Shown in pieces: positions 18,905 to 32,168 of a stretch of 64,000 nt of DNA. The position numbers and the translations under genes are program-made. The stretch is from Polynucleobacter sp. MWH-Loch1C5 (GTDB lineage Bacteria > Pseudomonadota > Gammaproteobacteria > Burkholderiales > Burkholderiaceae). Below the pieces are notes generated by a model that was given only the letters and a program-made list of their open reading frames with translations, did no database searches and was not told the origin of the DNA. The stretch covers positions 186,001 through 250,000 of the forward strand of contig NZ_JACVPR010000001.1 in assembly GCF_018881775.1 (NCBI RefSeq). Reading direction: 5' to 3'. Within the stretch, counting starts at the first letter, position 1; every line of letters begins with the position of its first letter.

Positions 18905-19984
18905 TTATACCCTGTCAGCGTCTTCTTCTTCAACCACGATACGCAGCTGTTGGTTCGCACGAACAAAGAATTCGCGAATTTGTTCATCACTTTGAACCTC
19001 TGCCAACTGCGCATAATCCGATAATTGCCTACGCCAGTAGCGCGATCCTCCCTTGCCATGCGCTAGACCTAAGATATGTCGGGTAATCGCTGCCAAGTGA
19101 AAAGGTCGCCCAGCTTTCATGCAATGCTCGCGCCAATCAATAGCCTGAGCAATTAATGCCTCAGTGATACGTAACCAATCCTCTGCACCGAAAAAATGGC
19201 CCATCTCGGTCGCATCCGAAGTGATCAAACGATCCCAGTCCAACAACATAGCAGGCGTGTGATAGGCAGCACGTCCCACCATAAAACCATCAAAGTCATG
19301 CCAATAACGCACGATATCGTGATTGCTGGCTAAACCACCATTGAGCAAAATGCGGACGTGCGGAAAATGTCGCTGCACATCCTGCCGTAAACGTTTAGCA
19401 ATGTCATATCGCAGCGGGGGCACCTCACGATTTTCTTTAGGCGACAAACCTTTGAGTACGGCATTGCGGGCATGGATCGTTAACTGTGTAGCGCCCGCCT
19501 GCGCAACCTGACACATAAAATCGAGAACCCATTGATAATCAGCAACCTGTCCTTGCGCATCCATCTCATTCAAACCAAGACGATGCTTCACAGTAATGGG
19601 TCGATTGGCGACGTCCACCATCGCTTTCACGCAATCTGCGACCAATTGAGGCTCGGCCATTAAACAGGCTCCAAAAGAGCCGCGTTGTACGCGCTCTGAT
19701 GGACAACCACAATTGAGGTCAACCTCATCGTAGCCCCACTGCTCAGCCAATTTGACACACGCCGCTAAATCATGAGGCTCACTACCTCCCAACTGCAGAA
19801 CAACGGGGTGTTCACAGGCACTGTAATCTAAATGACGCGCCTGATCCCCGTAGATGAGGGCTCCAGTAGTGACCATTTCTGAATATAAAACTGCATGACG
19901 ACTGAGACCTCGATGAAAAGTACGGCAATGACGATCCGTCCAATCCATCATCGGTGCCACAGCAAGTCTCTTGGGAGAAGTCAT
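18905..19984 (-). CDS. dusA: tRNA-dihydrouridine synthase DusA
   Basis: LAVAPMMDWTDRHCRTFHR, LNCGCPSERVQRGSFGACLM; start at MTSPKRL (19984) preferred over 20026. Confidence 0.93.
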   Translation of the reverse strand: MTSPKRLAVAPMMDWTDRHCRTFHRGLSRHAVLYSEMVTTGALIYGDQARHLDYSACEHPVVLQLGGSEPHDLAACVKLAEQWGYDEVDLNCGCPSERVQRGSFGACLMAEPQLVADCVKAMVDVANRPITVKHRLGLNEMDAQGQVADYQWVLDFMCQVAQAGATQLTIHARNAVLKGLSPKENREVPPLRYDIAKRLRQDVQRHFPHVRILLNGGLASNHDIVRYWHDFDGFMVGRAAYHTPAMLLDWDRLITSDATEMGHFFGAEDWLRITEALIAQAIDWREHCMKAGRPFHLAAITRHILGLAHGKGGSRYWRRQLSDYAQLAEVQSDEQIREFFVRANQQLRIVVEEEDADRV

Positions 19985-19988
19985 ATCT

Positions 19989-20879
19989 TTATTGTAGGCG
20001 CAGTACTTGTCGACTATGGAATTCATACGACTGCGAATCGATAGGATCGATAAAACTCAGAGACTTTGCTAGCAATTGCAAAGGTCGATCAAAGGGTAAA
20101 TCTGTTCCAGCAAAGGGAGTCAAAGTAGGATAAATCGCATCATTTTTGATAGGTATGTCTAAAGCATTCATGTGCACACGTAGCTGATGTTTTTTTCCTG
20201 TGGTGGGTATTAAACGATAACGTGCCCACATACCCTGATGCTCAAGATATTCAATCAAAGTATGGGTGTTAGGGCTTCCGCCCACCTCTATCATTTGTAA
20301 AAAATGGGCACCAGGCTCTAAACGACTCTCACGCACTCTAGGATTACGAAAATGGGCTTGGTACGGGGCGATCGCCTCATAGATTTTTTGTATGTGACGA
20401 TCACGAAATAAATTTTGATACAAGGCGCGATCACCTGCACGTTTTGCAAAAACGACCAAGCCGGCCGTATCGCGATCAATGCGATGCAATGGCGACAACT
20501 CAGTATTGCCAGTTTTGACTCTTAAACGATTTAAGAGCGTCTGCATGAGATATTGTCCTGACGGTGTCACAGGTAAAAAATGAGGTTTATCTGCCACCAA
20601 AAGACGCTCATTTTCAAAGATGATCTCTTCTTCAAAGGGAATCTGTGGCTCTTGATTGACTCGCTTGAAATAACGCAGATGTACGCCCGGACAATACGGG
20701 TCGTCAGCCGCAAGAGTCTGTTGATTCTCATCTTGCACCAAACCCAAACAGAATCTTTCCTGCCACTCTGCAGACGGGATATGCGGGAAATGAGCGCAGA
20801 AAAAGGAGAGTAAATCAGGGTAAGACTGATCAGCGGGTAGATAAACTCTGGAAGAAAACTGCGCATGAGCAGAGTTCAT
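19989..20879 (-). CDS. RluA-family pseudouridine synthase
   Basis: LSPLHRIDRDTAGLVVFAKRAGDRALYQNLF, TGKKHQLRVHM motifs. Confidence 0.92.
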   Translation of the reverse strand: MNSAHAQFSSRVYLPADQSYPDLLSFFCAHFPHIPSAEWQERFCLGLVQDENQQTLAADDPYCPGVHLRYFKRVNQEPQIPFEEEIIFENERLLVADKPHFLPVTPSGQYLMQTLLNRLRVKTGNTELSPLHRIDRDTAGLVVFAKRAGDRALYQNLFRDRHIQKIYEAIAPYQAHFRNPRVRESRLEPGAHFLQMIEVGGSPNTHTLIEYLEHQGMWARYRLIPTTGKKHQLRVHMNALDIPIKNDAIYPTLTPFAGTDLPFDRPLQLLAKSLSFIDPIDSQSYEFHSRQVLRLQ

Positions 20880-20903
20880 CTAACCCCCTTTAAGTGCAAA
20901 GGC

Positions 20904-22733
20904 TTAAACAACCGCCTCGCGAGACGCCTTTTTACGCTCATGCTCTTTGAGATAACGCTTACGAATACGAATACTCTTGGGCGTGACCTCTACCAATTCA
21001 TCATCAGCAATGAACTCAACAGCGTACTCAAGATTGAGTTGTACAGGTGGGACCAAACGCACTGCTTCATCAGTACCTGAGGCGCGCACGTTAGTTAACT
21101 GCTTACCTTTAATGGGGTTGACGACCAAGTCATTATCACGACTATGAATACCAATCACCATGCCCTCATAAAGCGGCTCACCAGGAGACACAAACATGCG
21201 ACCACGATCTTGCAGTTTCCATAAAGCATAAGCGACTGCATCACCATCATCTTGAGAAATCAGAACACCATTATGACGCTCACCTAAAACACCATCTTTC
21301 ACAGGTCCATAGGCATCAAAGGTGTGACTCATCAGACCCGTACCACGCGTCATAGTCAGAAAGTCCCCCTGAAAACCAATCAAGCCACGCGCAGGAATAC
21401 GATATTCCAAACGGGTTCTACCCTTACCATCAGAAACCATATCCAAAAGCTCACCCTTGCGTTTGCCTAATTCTTCCATGACAGAACCTTGGGTGTTATC
21501 TTCTACGTCTACAGTGAGATTTTCATAAGGCTCTAATTTGACGCCATTTTCTTCTTTAAACACCACGCGCGGTCTTGAAACTGCTAACTCATAACCTTCA
21601 CGACGCATGTTTTCAATGAGAATGGTGAGATGTAATTCACCACGACCCGATACTTCGAAGACAGTATCATCATCTGTGTCATTCACACGCAACGCCATAT
21701 TGTGTTTTAACTCTTTATTCAGTCGATCACGAATCTGACGGCTAGTCACAAACTTACCCTCGCGACCAGCTAAAGGACTGGTGTTCACCATAAAGTTCAT
21801 AGTCAGTGTCGGCTCGTCTACTTTCAGCATCGGCAATGGCTCTAATGCATCTGCTGCACAAACAGTAGTACCAATACCCAACTCTTCAATCCCGTTGATC
21901 AAAACGATATCGCCAGCAATCGCTTGATCGACCAACTCACGCTCCAAACCGCGGAACTTCAGTACCTGATTGATTCTGCCATTAAATGCTTGGCCGTCTG
22001 GGCCATTGGCACAAACTACGTTCTGCCCAGGCTTGACTGTGCCACGTTTAATACGACCCACACCAATCTTACCGACATAACTGTTGTAATCAATCGATGA
22101 AATCTGCAACTGCAATGGTCCATTAGGATCATCATCACGCACCGGCACGTACTTCAAAATCGTTTCAAAGAGCGGCTTCATATCACCACTGCGTACATCA
22201 TCTGTGAGGCCTGCATAACCACTCAAGCCAGAGGCATAAACGACTGGGAAGTCCAACTGCTCTTCTGTAGCACCCAATTTATCAAAGAGCTCAAAGGTTG
22301 CATTCACTACGTAGTCAGTACGTGCACCCGGACGATCTACTTTATTAACCACCACAATTGGCTTTAATCCTAATGCAAGCGCTTTTTTAGTCACAAAGCG
22401 AGTCTGCGGCATAGGGCCCTCAACCGCATCAACCAGCAATAGCACACCGTCGACCATCGATAAGACACGCTCGACCTCTCCACCAAAGTCGGCGTGCCCC
22501 GGGGTGTCGACGATATTAATATGTGTGCCTTCATATTCCACAGCACAATTCTTGGCTAAGATCGTGATACCACGCTCTTTTTCAATGTCGTTAGAATCCA
22601 TGACGCGTTCAGCGACCTGTTGGTTTTCACGGAAAGTACCTGATTGACGCAATAACTGGTCAACCAACGTGGTCTTACCGTGGTCCACGTGGGCAATAAT
22701 CGCAATATTTCTTAAGGCGCGGTTTGTAGTCAT
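20904..22733 (-). CDS. typA: Translational GTPase TypA/BipA
   Basis: [41 protein letters not shown]. Confidence 0.97.
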   Translation of the reverse strand: MTTNRALRNIAIIAHVDHGKTTLVDQLLRQSGTFRENQQVAERVMDSNDIEKERGITILAKNCAVEYEGTHINIVDTPGHADFGGEVERVLSMVDGVLLLVDAVEGPMPQTRFVTKKALALGLKPIVVVNKVDRPGARTDYVVNATFELFDKLGATEEQLDFPVVYASGLSGYAGLTDDVRSGDMKPLFETILKYVPVRDDDPNGPLQLQISSIDYNSYVGKIGVGRIKRGTVKPGQNVVCANGPDGQAFNGRINQVLKFRGLERELVDQAIAGDIVLINGIEELGIGTTVCAADALEPLPMLKVDEPTLTMNFMVNTSPLAGREGKFVTSRQIRDRLNKELKHNMALRVNDTDDDTVFEVSGRGELHLTILIENMRREGYELAVSRPRVVFKEENGVKLEPYENLTVDVEDNTQGSVMEELGKRKGELLDMVSDGKGRTRLEYRIPARGLIGFQGDFLTMTRGTGLMSHTFDAYGPVKDGVLGERHNGVLISQDDGDAVAYALWKLQDRGRMFVSPGEPLYEGMVIGIHSRDNDLVVNPIKGKQLTNVRASGTDEAVRLVPPVQLNLEYAVEFIADDELVEVTPKSIRIRKRYLKEHERKKASREAVV

Positions 22734-22755
22734 ACTTGGCTCTCTTTTCTATCAA

Positions 22756-23718
22756 TTAGGCGGCGACTTGTGCCATCAAACGCTTAGGGTGCAATACCCC
22801 CTTACGAAAGTTAGCCGTCCCCAAAAAATTATCTGAAGCGATAGAACCACGATAAATTCGTAGTACTTGCTCCTCCTCATCACTGGTCCGTACTGCGTGA
22901 CCCGTGCTCTGATCTGTATTCGACACCACAGGCACTCGCTGGCCTAAACAAAAACGTTCGGCTTGACTCTGCCCTAGGCCTAAACTGCTTAAATTCTGAA
23001 CCAAGGCATCGACTGGCAACAAAACTCGATTTAATCGGTCAGCGTCCATGGCGCGTAACTCCTCTAAGGTGTGCGCTTTGTCTAGTTGTAAATGGCCCAC
23101 CGCTTCGCGACGCAAAGCGCTTAAGTGCGCACCGCAACCCAGAGCATGCCCCATATCTTCAGCCAAAGTACGTATATAAGTACCCTTACTACACGCGACC
23201 CTAAGACTCGATTTAGGCCAGGCCATCACCAACCAATCTAATGAATGAATTTCTACAGTTCGTGCGACTCGTTCAATTTCTTGACCAGCCCGCGCATATT
23301 CATACAAAGGCTTCCCATCCTTTTTTAAAGCAGAGTACATAGGCGGTACTTGCTCGATAGTCCCAAGAAAACGACTTTGTAATGCGCAAAGCCGCTCTCT
23401 CAATAGATCAGCATCCTCTATATCAAAATCAGGGTGCGCCTGAGCCACAATCTCACCTTCAGCATCACCTGTATTGGTGGATTGACCCCAACGAATTTCC
23501 GCTAAATAGGTCTTATCAGCATCCAACAAATCCTGAGAATATTTTGTTGCCTCACCCAAACAAACAGGGAGCAAACCGCTCGCCATCGGATCTAAGGTAC
23601 CCGTATGACCAGCCTTTTGCGCACCAAAGATACGCTTGACGATGGTGACGGCAGTTTGCGAGGTAATGCCTGCAGGTTTATCCAGCAAGACCACCCCATG
23701 AATAGCTGGGGAAATCAT
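22756..23718 (-). CDS. truB: tRNA pseudouridine(55) synthase TruB
   Basis: [39 protein letters not shown]. Confidence 0.96.
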   Translation of the reverse strand: MISPAIHGVVLLDKPAGITSQTAVTIVKRIFGAQKAGHTGTLDPMASGLLPVCLGEATKYSQDLLDADKTYLAEIRWGQSTNTGDAEGEIVAQAHPDFDIEDADLLRERLCALQSRFLGTIEQVPPMYSALKKDGKPLYEYARAGQEIERVARTVEIHSLDWLVMAWPKSSLRVACSKGTYIRTLAEDMGHALGCGAHLSALRREAVGHLQLDKAHTLEELRAMDADRLNRVLLPVDALVQNLSSLGLGQSQAERFCLGQRVPVVSNTDQSTGHAVRTSDEEEQVLRIYRGSIASDNFLGTANFRKGVLHPKRLMAQVAA

Positions 23719-24074
23719 GATGGTTTGTGGCGGTCGCCCAGAGCTTGATCAATCAGACGTGACATCTCAATACCACGCTCAATCGATGCATCATGAAAAA
23801 AATGTAATGTCGGTACAGTGTGAATATGCAGACGCTTAAATAAAAGTGAATGCAAATAACCAGCTTTTTCCTTGAGCGCCTGTAAGGCTAACGCCTCATC
23901 ACCACCTAATACCGTAAAAAAAACCTTCGCATGCGCTAAGTCAGGGCTGAGCTCCACCGATTGCAAGGTGATTAATCCTACCTTAGGATCACGCACCTCT
24001 TTCGGGATCAGCTCAGCCAAGTCCCTCTGAATTTGATCAGCGACTCGTTGATGACGATGGTTTTTACCGCTCAT
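23715..24074 (-). CDS. rbfA: Ribosome-binding factor A
   Basis: [44 protein letters not shown]. Confidence 0.95.
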   Translation of the reverse strand: MSGKNHRHQRVADQIQRDLAELIPKEVRDPKVGLITLQSVELSPDLAHAKVFFTVLGGDEALALQALKEKAGYLHSLLFKRLHIHTVPTLHFFHDASIERGIEMSRLIDQALGDRHKPS

Positions 24075-24077
24075 ACT

Positions 24078-26810
24078 TTATAAAGTTCTTGCTACTTCAG
24101 TGACTTCATAAATCTCAAGCTGGTCACCGACTTCAATATCGTTATAACCGCGCAATGAAAGGCCACACTCAAAACCGCCCTTCACCTCTTTAACGTCATC
24201 TTTGAAACGCTTCAATGAATCGAGCTCACCACTCCAAATAACTACGTTATTACGTAATAAACGAGCTCTTGATGAACGTTTGACGAGACCCTCTAAGACC
24301 ATACAACCGGCGATAGAACCGACCTTAGAAACGTGGAATACCTGACGAATCTCAACGAGGCCCGTGACTTCTTCTTTCTTCTCAGGTGCCAACATACCAC
24401 CCATAGCAGCCTTCACCTCATCCACCGCATCATAGATGATGTTGTAGTAACGAATATCCACGCCATTGGCTTCTGCCAGCTTTCTGGCCGTTGCGTCAGC
24501 TCGTGAATTAAAGCCGATCACGACTGCCTTAGAAGCCACCGCCAAGTTAATGTCGGTTTCAGTAATGCCACCAACAGCCGCATGAATAATCTGTACACGT
24601 ACTTCCGGAGTAGAGAGCTTCATCAAAGATTGAGAAAGTGCTTCTTGAGAACCTTGTACATCGGCCTTGATGATGATCGGCAAAGTCTTTGCCTCAACAC
24701 TACCCTCACCCATGTTCTCAAACATGCTTTCTAATTTGACGGCCTGCTGTTTAGCTAACTTCACATCACGGAACTTACCCTGACGGAACAAAGCAATTTC
24801 ACGAGCCTTACGCTCATCTGCAACCACAATAACTTCTTCACCAGCTGCCGGCACTTCTGATAAACCTTGAATCTCTACTGGAATAGAGGGTCCAGCTTCC
24901 TGACATGGCTTACCGTTTTCGTCCAACATGGCACGCACGCGACCAAATGATTGGCCAGCCAAAAGCATGTCACCACGCTTTAAGGTACCCGATTGAACCA
25001 AAATGGTCGCTACCGGGCCTTTACCTTTATCTAACTTGGCTTCAATCACTAAGCCTTTTGCTGCCGCATCACGTGGCGCAGTTAACTCTAAAACTTCAGC
25101 TTGTAACAAAACGTTTTCGAGTAACTCATCAATACCTGCACCGGTCTTAGCAGATACAGGAATAAATGGCGAGTCACCACCGTATTCTTCTGGAACCACT
25201 TCCTCAGCGACCAACTCTTGCTTGACACGCTCAGGATTAGCTTCTGGTTTATCAATTTTGTTGACTGCCACGACTAAAGGCACACCCGCTGCTTTAGCAT
25301 GGGCAATCGCCTCCTTAGTTTGCGGCATCACACCATCATCTGCTGCCACAACCAAAATAACAATATCAGTCGCTTGTGCACCGCGAGCACGCATGGCCGT
25401 AAAGGCCTCGTGACCTGGCGTATCCAAGAAAGTAATCATGCCGCGTTGTGTCTCAACGTGATAAGCACCGATGTGCTGCGTAATACCACCGGCTTCGCCA
25501 GAGGCTACTTTGGTTGCACGAATCTTATCTAGCAAAGAAGTCTTACCGTGATCCACGTGACCCATCACAGTAACGACTGGAGGTCTTGGAAATAGCTCAG
25601 ACTCATGCGCTTCAGTGTTGAGATCAGACTCAGGATCGTCTAATTTCGCTGCAAAAGCACGATGACCCATTTCTTCAACGATGATCATGGCCGTGTCTTG
25701 ATCCAAGACTTGGTTGATTGTCACCATTTGCCCCATGCCCATGAGCAACTTAATGACCTCAGCGCCTTTAACAGACATCTTATGCGCTAACTCAGAGACA
25801 GTAATCGTTTCTGGAATATGAACATCACGCACCACAGGCTCAGTAGGTGCGACAAAATTAGTCGCTTGTTCGGCTTGATGGGATTTCTTCTTACCACCCC
25901 CTGTGCGCCAACCACCGCCTGTACCACCTGTAGCATCACCACGAACTTTCAAGCCACCCGGACGCTTTTTAGCACCCTCTTCTTGCCAAGTCGATGAGGA
26001 CTCAGAAGACTTGATGGTCTTACCTGGCTTAGCTTTATCTTTTTTCTTATCTGCATCGGCACCTTCTGCCTTCACTGGCTTGTGTAATGTGCCTTTTTTC
26101 TCTTCCTCAGGTGGCTTAGGTGCTTTGAGAACGCGCGCTGGCGCATTCATCATTTCTCGAATCGCTAATGCTTCAGCCTCAGCTTTCGCACGACGCACAC
26201 GTAACTGCTCTAACTCTTCATCCTTGGCTTGTGCACTCGCTTTAGCCTTCGCTGTTTCTTGTGCTTCTTCTTGCACATCTGCAGCGCTCGGCTCAATCGC
26301 TTGCTCGGCAGCTTTCTGAGCTTTAGCAGCTTGGCGCTCAGCCTCTTCTTTGGCTTTGCGCTCTAACTCAGCCTTCATATCTGCTTCTTGACGGGCCAAC
26401 AACTCAGCTTGACGCTTGGCTTCAGCCTCACGCTTCGCTAATTCAGCATCATCGAGCACATGCTGCACAGGAGCTGCAACACTCTCAGGCTCAGCACTCG
26501 CGGCTTCATCACGCTTCACGAGTACGCGTTTTTTACGAACCTCTACCTGAACAGTCCGTGTGCGACCTGCAGAATCCGCTTGACGAATTTCTGTAGTTTC
26601 ACGCTTCGTTAAGGTAATTTTCTTACGCGCTGTTGGTTCAGCTGAACCATGAGCAGTACGCAGATAATCCAAAAGTTTGGTTTTATCTTTTTCTGTTAAT
26701 TTATCTTCCACAGATGTCTTACTAATACCTGCGGCCTGAAGCTGCTCCAATAATGCCTCTGGAGTGCGCTTCAGTTCTTTTGCCAAATCTTGTACGGTCG
26801 TGGTCGCCAT
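24078..26810 (-). CDS. infB: Translation initiation factor IF-2
   Basis: [22 protein letters not shown] plus long charged N-terminal region; nusA-infB context. Confidence 0.97.
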   Translation of the reverse strand: MATTTVQDLAKELKRTPEALLEQLQAAGISKTSVEDKLTEKDKTKLLDYLRTAHGSAEPTARKKITLTKRETTEIRQADSAGRTRTVQVEVRKKRVLVKRDEAASAEPESVAAPVQHVLDDAELAKREAEAKRQAELLARQEADMKAELERKAKEEAERQAAKAQKAAEQAIEPSAADVQEEAQETAKAKASAQAKDEELEQLRVRRAKAEAEALAIREMMNAPARVLKAPKPPEEEKKGTLHKPVKAEGADADKKKDKAKPGKTIKSSESSSTWQEEGAKKRPGGLKVRGDATGGTGGGWRTGGGKKKSHQAEQATNFVAPTEPVVRDVHIPETITVSELAHKMSVKGAEVIKLLMGMGQMVTINQVLDQDTAMIIVEEMGHRAFAAKLDDPESDLNTEAHESELFPRPPVVTVMGHVDHGKTSLLDKIRATKVASGEAGGITQHIGAYHVETQRGMITFLDTPGHEAFTAMRARGAQATDIVILVVAADDGVMPQTKEAIAHAKAAGVPLVVAVNKIDKPEANPERVKQELVAEEVVPEEYGGDSPFIPVSAKTGAGIDELLENVLLQAEVLELTAPRDAAAKGLVIEAKLDKGKGPVATILVQSGTLKRGDMLLAGQSFGRVRAMLDENGKPCQEAGPSIPVEIQGLSEVPAAGEEVIVVADERKAREIALFRQGKFRDVKLAKQQAVKLESMFENMGEGSVEAKTLPIIIKADVQGSQEALSQSLMKLSTPEVRVQIIHAAVGGITETDINLAVASKAVVIGFNSRADATARKLAEANGVDIRYYNIIYDAVDEVKAAMGGMLAPEKKEEVTGLVEIRQVFHVSKVGSIAGCMVLEGLVKRSSRARLLRNNVVIWSGELDSLKRFKDDVKEVKGGFECGLSLRGYNDIEVGDQLEIYEVTEVARTL

Positions 26811-26826
26811 GCGAACCCCTTATGAA

Positions 26827-28302
26827 TCAGTTAAACCAGTGCTCACGCGCTTTCATGATCATGCCCTTAGCAGACTCCTCGTTGATACCAGTCATTTCTA
26901 CCAACTCATCAACTGCTAACTCAGCCAAATCATCACGGGTATGCACTTGGTTATCCGCTAATTTAGCGATTAAAGAAGTAGTCATACCATCCAAAGAACG
27001 TAAGTCTTGAGATACCTCTTCAACACGCTCTTCTTTGGCTAATTCCATGGTGAGTAATGAATCACGCGCACGATTACGTAATTCATTGACTGTATCTTCA
27101 TCAAAGGCTTCAATCTGTAACATCTCAGAAAGCGGCACATAAGCAACTTCCTCAAGACTATTAAAGCCCTCTTCAATCAAAATATCAGCCACCTCTTGAT
27201 CAACATCGAGCTTATCCATGAATAGTGCACGCACCTTACCAGCCTCTTCCTCAGTCTTCTGTGCAGATTCTTCTGGTGTCATGATGTTGATATGCCAGTC
27301 AGTCAACTCACTCGCTAAACGAACGTTTTGACCACTGCGACCGATCGCAATCGCTAAATTCTCCTCATCGACCACCACATCCATGGCATGCTTTTCTTCA
27401 TCGACCACGATGGATTGCACTTGCGCTGGCGCTAGAGCACCAATCACAAACTGTGCTGGATCTTCAGACCACAAAACAATGTCCACCGCCTCACCCGCGA
27501 CTTCATTACGTACCGCAGTCACTCGTGTGCCACGCACACCTACACATGTACCGATAGGATCAATGCGCTTATCGTGGGCTACCACCGCAATCTTGGCGCG
27601 AATACCAGGGTCGCGCGCAGCACCTTTAATTTCTAATAAACCTTGCTCGATTTCAGGCACTTCGTTTTCAAATAATTTCATCAAGAAATCAGGCGCGGTT
27701 CTTGATAACTCAATCTGAGGGCCGCGTGCTTCACGGTCTACCTTGACAATAAAACCGCGGACACGATCGCCACTACGCAAATTCTCCTTAGGAATCATTT
27801 GGTCACGACGCAATAAAGCTTCAACACGACCTGATTCAATAATGAGACCATTTTTGTCAGCACGTTTGACAGTGCCTGTCATGATTTTTTCGCCACGCTC
27901 CAAATAATCATTCAAGATCTGTTCACGCTCAGCGTCGCGAATCTTTTGCAAAATCACTTGCTTAGCTGTTTGAGCGCCAATACGGCCAAACGCGACAGAC
28001 TCCACCTGCTCTTCAATGTAGTCGCCAATCTCAATATCTTCAATCTGTTCTTTGGCTTCGAAATGCAGAATCTCTTTGTCTGGCTCTTGCAAACCCGCCT
28101 CATCCGGAACGACTAACCAGCGACGGAAAGTCTCGTACTCGCCACTATTGCGATCAATCGCAACGCGAATATCCACATCTTCCTCATAACGCTTTTTGCT
28201 CGCTGAGGCCAAGGCCATCTCGAGGGCCTCAAAGACCACTTCACGTTCCACATTTTTTTCACGCGCCAGTGCATCAACTAGCATGAGAACTTCACGACTC
28301 AT
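26827..28302 (-). CDS. nusA: Transcription termination/antitermination protein NusA
   Basis: S1/KH region [27 protein letters not shown] and C-terminal acidic repeats. Confidence 0.97.
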   Translation of the reverse strand: MSREVLMLVDALAREKNVEREVVFEALEMALASASKKRYEEDVDIRVAIDRNSGEYETFRRWLVVPDEAGLQEPDKEILHFEAKEQIEDIEIGDYIEEQVESVAFGRIGAQTAKQVILQKIRDAEREQILNDYLERGEKIMTGTVKRADKNGLIIESGRVEALLRRDQMIPKENLRSGDRVRGFIVKVDREARGPQIELSRTAPDFLMKLFENEVPEIEQGLLEIKGAARDPGIRAKIAVVAHDKRIDPIGTCVGVRGTRVTAVRNEVAGEAVDIVLWSEDPAQFVIGALAPAQVQSIVVDEEKHAMDVVVDEENLAIAIGRSGQNVRLASELTDWHINIMTPEESAQKTEEEAGKVRALFMDKLDVDQEVADILIEEGFNSLEEVAYVPLSEMLQIEAFDEDTVNELRNRARDSLLTMELAKEERVEEVSQDLRSLDGMTTSLIAKLADNQVHTRDDLAELAVDELVEMTGINEESAKGMIMKAREHWFN

Positions 28303-28793
28303 GATTTTCTTCCTTTGAAATCAACGACGGGAACTAGCCTAGTTTTATCAACTTCAGCTAGCGTAAATTCAAGCATGGCTTCTTCACCATTCGCGGCCTC
28401 AAATAAGAGACCTAATTTGGCATCCACCGACTCAGGATCCCCTGAAACCAAACCCTGCAAAATACCTGTGTAATTTTTTCGTCCTGCATGAGCAACACGC
28501 AATTTCACATTCGCTTGAAGACCAGCAAAACGAATGTAATCAGCCACAGTCTTCACAGGACGATCGAGTCCAGGAGATGACACTTCTAAACGTTCGTAAT
28601 TAATGTTTTCAATGGGCAAGCTGTAATTCAAATGACGCGTCACCTTTTCACAATCGGTCAAGGTGATGGGCTGTTCATAATTCGTGTTCTCAATGGTGAC
28701 GCGCAGCAAACCCCGGCCTTCGCGCTCGATATCTACGAGTGCGTAACCCAGAGTTGTCACTGCATCAGCAATAAAAACTTGCTCGTTAGCCAT
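28299..28793 (-). CDS. rimP: Ribosome maturation factor RimP
   Basis: [26 protein letters not shown]. Confidence 0.95.
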   Translation of the reverse strand: MANEQVFIADAVTTLGYALVDIEREGRGLLRVTIENTNYEQPITLTDCEKVTRHLNYSLPIENINYERLEVSSPGLDRPVKTVADYIRFAGLQANVKLRVAHAGRKNYTGILQGLVSGDPESVDAKLGLLFEAANGEEAMLEFTLAEVDKTRLVPVVDFKGRKS

Positions 28794-28817
28794 ACATCAA
28801 TACGTTCTTTAAACACC

Positions 28818-28842
28818 AAAAAAAAGTGGGCATATAGCCCAC
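28818..28842 (-). terminator. Intrinsic-terminator-like hairpin in the rimP leader
   Basis: On - strand GTGGGC-TATAT-GCCCAC followed directly by 8 T residues; ends about 24 nt before the rimP ATG. Confidence 0.78.
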
Positions 28843-28967
28843 ATTCTTAACATCACTAGAATATGCCCGACTTACGTTCACCGAACTTTGGCCGGATTTA
28901 CTAAACAATTGAATTATATAGGAACTTTGCCTTTCTGCAAAGCAATAATCCTGATAAAAAACGCTAA

Positions 28968-30599
28968 CTAGTTAAATTTCTTAGGAAATTTTTGACCAGA
29001 ACGCCCTTTGGGGCCGCCTTTAGAGCCCCTCGCACCCCCAGGACCTCCCTTGGAAGGCGACTTTTTACCGTTTTTATTCCCAGAGCTCGATCCTGAACCG
29101 AATGCACTACCGTAGTGCACCCCTTGTTGACTGTCATCGTCATAACGACGTTGGCCACCCTGGCGCCCACCATGATGTGATTTGGTTTTGTTTTGCTGTC
29201 CGTAATTGGCATGCCCCTGACTTAAAGCATCCTTAGAGCCCCAATAGGAGACGGAGGTTTGCATCGGATCAGGCGCAGCATCCATACGGTGCCCTCCTTT
29301 TTGATCTTTGGCACCCTTTTGTCCTGCCTGTGGCACTTTGAGTCCAGCCATCTTCATCAGCTGTACTACTTGCTCGCTTGGCACCTCTTCCCAACGACCC
29401 CGACGTAAGCGTGGAGGCAAAACAAATAAACCATAACGAGTACGAATCAAGCGTGAGACCACGTGGCCTACCGCCTCAAACATACGTCTTACCTCACGAT
29501 TGCGTCCTTCCGTCAAAGCGACGTGATACCAGCGGTTTGCACCTTCTCCACCGCCGCTGACCAAACGTAAAAAACGTGCCTGACCATCATTGAGATTAAT
29601 ACCTGTTTTTAAAAGCTTCTCTTGCTCGCCATCAAGCTCACCCAAGATACGAGCCGCATACTCACGCTCGACCCCGTAACGCGGGTGCATTAAACGATTG
29701 GCTAGTTCGCCTGAGGTTGTAAACAATAAAAGGCCTTCGGTATTAAAGTCCAAACGCCCAACGGCAATCCAACGGCCTTGTTTTGGCTTAGGTAAGCGAT
29801 CAAATACTGTAGGGCGTCCCTCAGGATCGGCCTGACTCACGATTTCACCGGCAGGTTTGTGATAGATCAGAACACGCGGCGGTTTAGTTGGAATCTTGCG
29901 ATGAACCATCTTGCCATTAATACGAACCTGATCCGTCGGACCCACACGTTGTCCGATGTGCGCAGGCATACCATTGACTGATACACGACCTGAAATAATC
30001 AAATCTTCCATATCGCGTCGCGAGCCCATGCCTGCGTCCGCTAGAACTTTATGTAGCTTGACAGTATCTTCATCAAAAGCTTCATCATCTAGGTCATCTA
30101 AATCCGACCAGACTTCATCACGCAAACTCAGAGGTAACTCATCCACACTTGCAAACTGCAAACCTTCAGGCACACCAACATCAGATTCATCATCTTCATC
30201 ATCAGCATTTGTAAGGCCAGTGCTAGGCACTTGAGTCGCTGGATCAATCACTGGTTGAGCGTTCAAATCAAGCGGCGCTGCAGCTTCTGCAAGCTCTGGT
30301 GCATCCAAAACAGTGTCAAACTCACCGGATACCACTTTGGCAAATAGCGCTTGGCTCTCTTCAGCCAAAGCCGCATTTTTTGGCTTGTTGGGTGAACCCT
30401 CCCCTGAGTGACCTGCTGCAGACTCAGCCGTATTCTCGCCCTCGTTTTTTTTCTGGAATTTGCGGTGACGACCTTTGCCCGAGCCACCATAAGGATTGCG
30501 ATGAAAGCGTTTTTTTGTAGCTTGACCGTCTTCTGCAGACCCCCCCGCATCTGAGGGCTGAGCATCCGTTATCGGTTTTTCAAACTGATCAGTACTCAT
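28968..30599 (-). CDS. rluB: 23S rRNA pseudouridine synthase RluB-type with disordered N- and C-terminal extensions
   Basis: [59 protein letters not shown]-rich tails. Confidence 0.92.
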   Translation of the reverse strand: MSTDQFEKPITDAQPSDAGGSAEDGQATKKRFHRNPYGGSGKGRHRKFQKKNEGENTAESAAGHSGEGSPNKPKNAALAEESQALFAKVVSGEFDTVLDAPELAEAAAPLDLNAQPVIDPATQVPSTGLTNADDEDDESDVGVPEGLQFASVDELPLSLRDEVWSDLDDLDDEAFDEDTVKLHKVLADAGMGSRRDMEDLIISGRVSVNGMPAHIGQRVGPTDQVRINGKMVHRKIPTKPPRVLIYHKPAGEIVSQADPEGRPTVFDRLPKPKQGRWIAVGRLDFNTEGLLLFTTSGELANRLMHPRYGVEREYAARILGELDGEQEKLLKTGINLNDGQARFLRLVSGGGEGANRWYHVALTEGRNREVRRMFEAVGHVVSRLIRTRYGLFVLPPRLRRGRWEEVPSEQVVQLMKMAGLKVPQAGQKGAKDQKGGHRMDAAPDPMQTSVSYWGSKDALSQGHANYGQQNKTKSHHGGRQGGQRRYDDDSQQGVHYGSAFGSGSSSGNKNGKKSPSKGGPGGARGSKGGPKGRSGQKFPKKFN

Positions 30600-31249
30600 G
30601 ATTGAGGTTTCTCGCCAGCCACATCAGCATCGCTAGAGCTTGAGTCGACAGACTCTGTCGCACTCGCTTGTTCAGCTTGCACTTGCTCTTGGTTCTCAAA
30701 ATCAATCACATGCTGCGCTAGACTATCCGCTTGTTCTTGGGCACTTTCGAGCATCGGTAACTCTTGCAAAGATTGCAAGCTGAGATCTTCTAAGAACTGT
30801 TTCGTAGTGGCGTATAAACCTGGACGACCCACTGTGTCTTTGTGACCTACCACCTCGATCCAACCACGATCTTCAAGCTGCTTGACTACATTAGAGCTGA
30901 CAGTCACACCTCGAATTTCTTCAATCTCACCCCGCGTGACGGGTTGACGATAAGCGATGATGGCCAAGGTTTCCATCACAGCGCGCGAATATTTTGGAGG
31001 TTTCTCAGGCGTTAAGCGGTCTAAATACTCACGCATCGCTAAGCGACTTTGAAAACGCCAGCCCGTTGCCAAATGACATAACTCCATGCCCTTCTCAGAC
31101 CAGGCTGCCTGAATATCGGCCAAGGCAGCTTCGATATCAGCCACAGGGACTTCTTCCAAAAATAAACGAGTGAGTTCATTGGCCGACATAGGCTCATTAG
31201 CGCATAAGAGCGCTGTTTCAAGCACCAGCTTGAGCTGTTCTGAATTCAT
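30596..31249 (-). CDS. scpB: SMC-Scp complex subunit ScpB
   Basis: [44 protein letters not shown]. Confidence 0.95.
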   Translation of the reverse strand: MNSEQLKLVLETALLCANEPMSANELTRLFLEEVPVADIEAALADIQAAWSEKGMELCHLATGWRFQSRLAMREYLDRLTPEKPPKYSRAVMETLAIIAYRQPVTRGEIEEIRGVTVSSNVVKQLEDRGWIEVVGHKDTVGRPGLYATTKQFLEDLSLQSLQELPMLESAQEQADSLAQHVIDFENQEQVQAEQASATESVDSSSSDADVAGEKPQS

Positions 31250-31351
31250 AAATGGTCTTAATTGGGGATCTATATATATTTAGGTTAAGAAACCGGTGAT
31301 TCCGGATTATGTTTATTTCTTATTAACCGTCATGGCATTGTAAATCAAACT

Positions 31352-32077
31352 TTACGCAATGCAAAAACCACCACGAATCAGGTCTAGTGGCAAGGTCCAA
31401 GCCCGGTATAAACCCAAAACACCGGTCAAGATCATCAAAGCCGCGACGGCATAACGTAACCCAACCCAATGAGCCCAGCTCGCTAGACGAGCTGTCAAAC
31501 CGGAAATCAATAATAAATTAGGAAGCGTTCCTAGACCAAAGGCGAGCATTAATAAGGCCCCTGAAGCAGCATCGCCTGATAAGAATGCTAAGGGCAAGAC
31601 ACCGTAAATCAAACCACAAGGAACCAAACCCCAGAGCATGCCGGATAGAAAGCGCCCGAAATGACTATGCCTGTCTTGTAACTTGGCTAAGCGCACCCAG
31701 ACTCTGGCCGCTACTTGATTAAGCCAGTGCTCAAAACGAGATAAACGAGCTTGATTCTGACGCAGGATCCTAATACCCTGCAAAATAAATATGAGCGCTG
31801 CAAGGGCAAATAAGCCACGCTGAATGGGGAGAATATCTTGCTGCCAAATCAAAAACCCGAGAGCACCAGACACTGACCCCAAAATCACATAAGTCAAAAT
31901 ACGACCGCCATGCATCCATAACTGTTCGACAAATAGAGATTTTTTTGTTATTTGTCTAAGACGATGAGTTGAAGGACTCTCAATGGATGCGGCAATACCC
32001 CCGCACATCAAGGCGCAATGCCAACCGCTCAATAAACTAGCAAGGAATATCGTTAGAAAAAGACTGCTCGTCACCAT
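31352..32077 (-). CDS. Sulfite exporter TauE/SafE-like membrane protein (cbb3-associated type)
   Basis: LLSGWHCALMCGGIAASIE, GMLWGLVPCGLIYGVLPLAFLSGDAASGALLMLAFGLGTLPNLL. Confidence 0.88.
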   Translation of the reverse strand: MVTSSLFLTIFLASLLSGWHCALMCGGIAASIESPSTHRLRQITKKSLFVEQLWMHGGRILTYVILGSVSGALGFLIWQQDILPIQRGLFALAALIFILQGIRILRQNQARLSRFEHWLNQVAARVWVRLAKLQDRHSHFGRFLSGMLWGLVPCGLIYGVLPLAFLSGDAASGALLMLAFGLGTLPNLLLISGLTARLASWAHWVGLRYAVAALMILTGVLGLYRAWTLPLDLIRGGFCIA

Positions 32078-32168
32078 TATTAATTGATTTTCATAACTAG
32101 AAAAGTCATAAGCATGGGGATAGAATACAAGTAATTGCTGTCACATTGATTGATTTAAAACAAAACGC

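Noticed and set aside
25903-26319. 138-aa ORF antisense to the infB N-terminal region
   Set aside because: Low-complexity A/S-rich translation is the expected mirror of the charged repetitive IF-2 N-terminus, not a separate gene
26080-26520. Repeat-like A/E/K-rich stretch in infB
   Set aside because: Normal for betaproteobacterial IF-2 N-terminal regions; not a tandem repeat array
28980-29340. G/K/S-rich tail of RluB as a possible separate or phase-variable element
   Set aside because: In frame with the RluB body and typical of disordered tails in this family; no tandem nucleotide repeat unit evident
32137-32165. TTGATTGATTTAA upstream of fnr as an autoregulatory FNR box
   Set aside because: Only one good half-site; the second half does not match ATCAA at the right spacing
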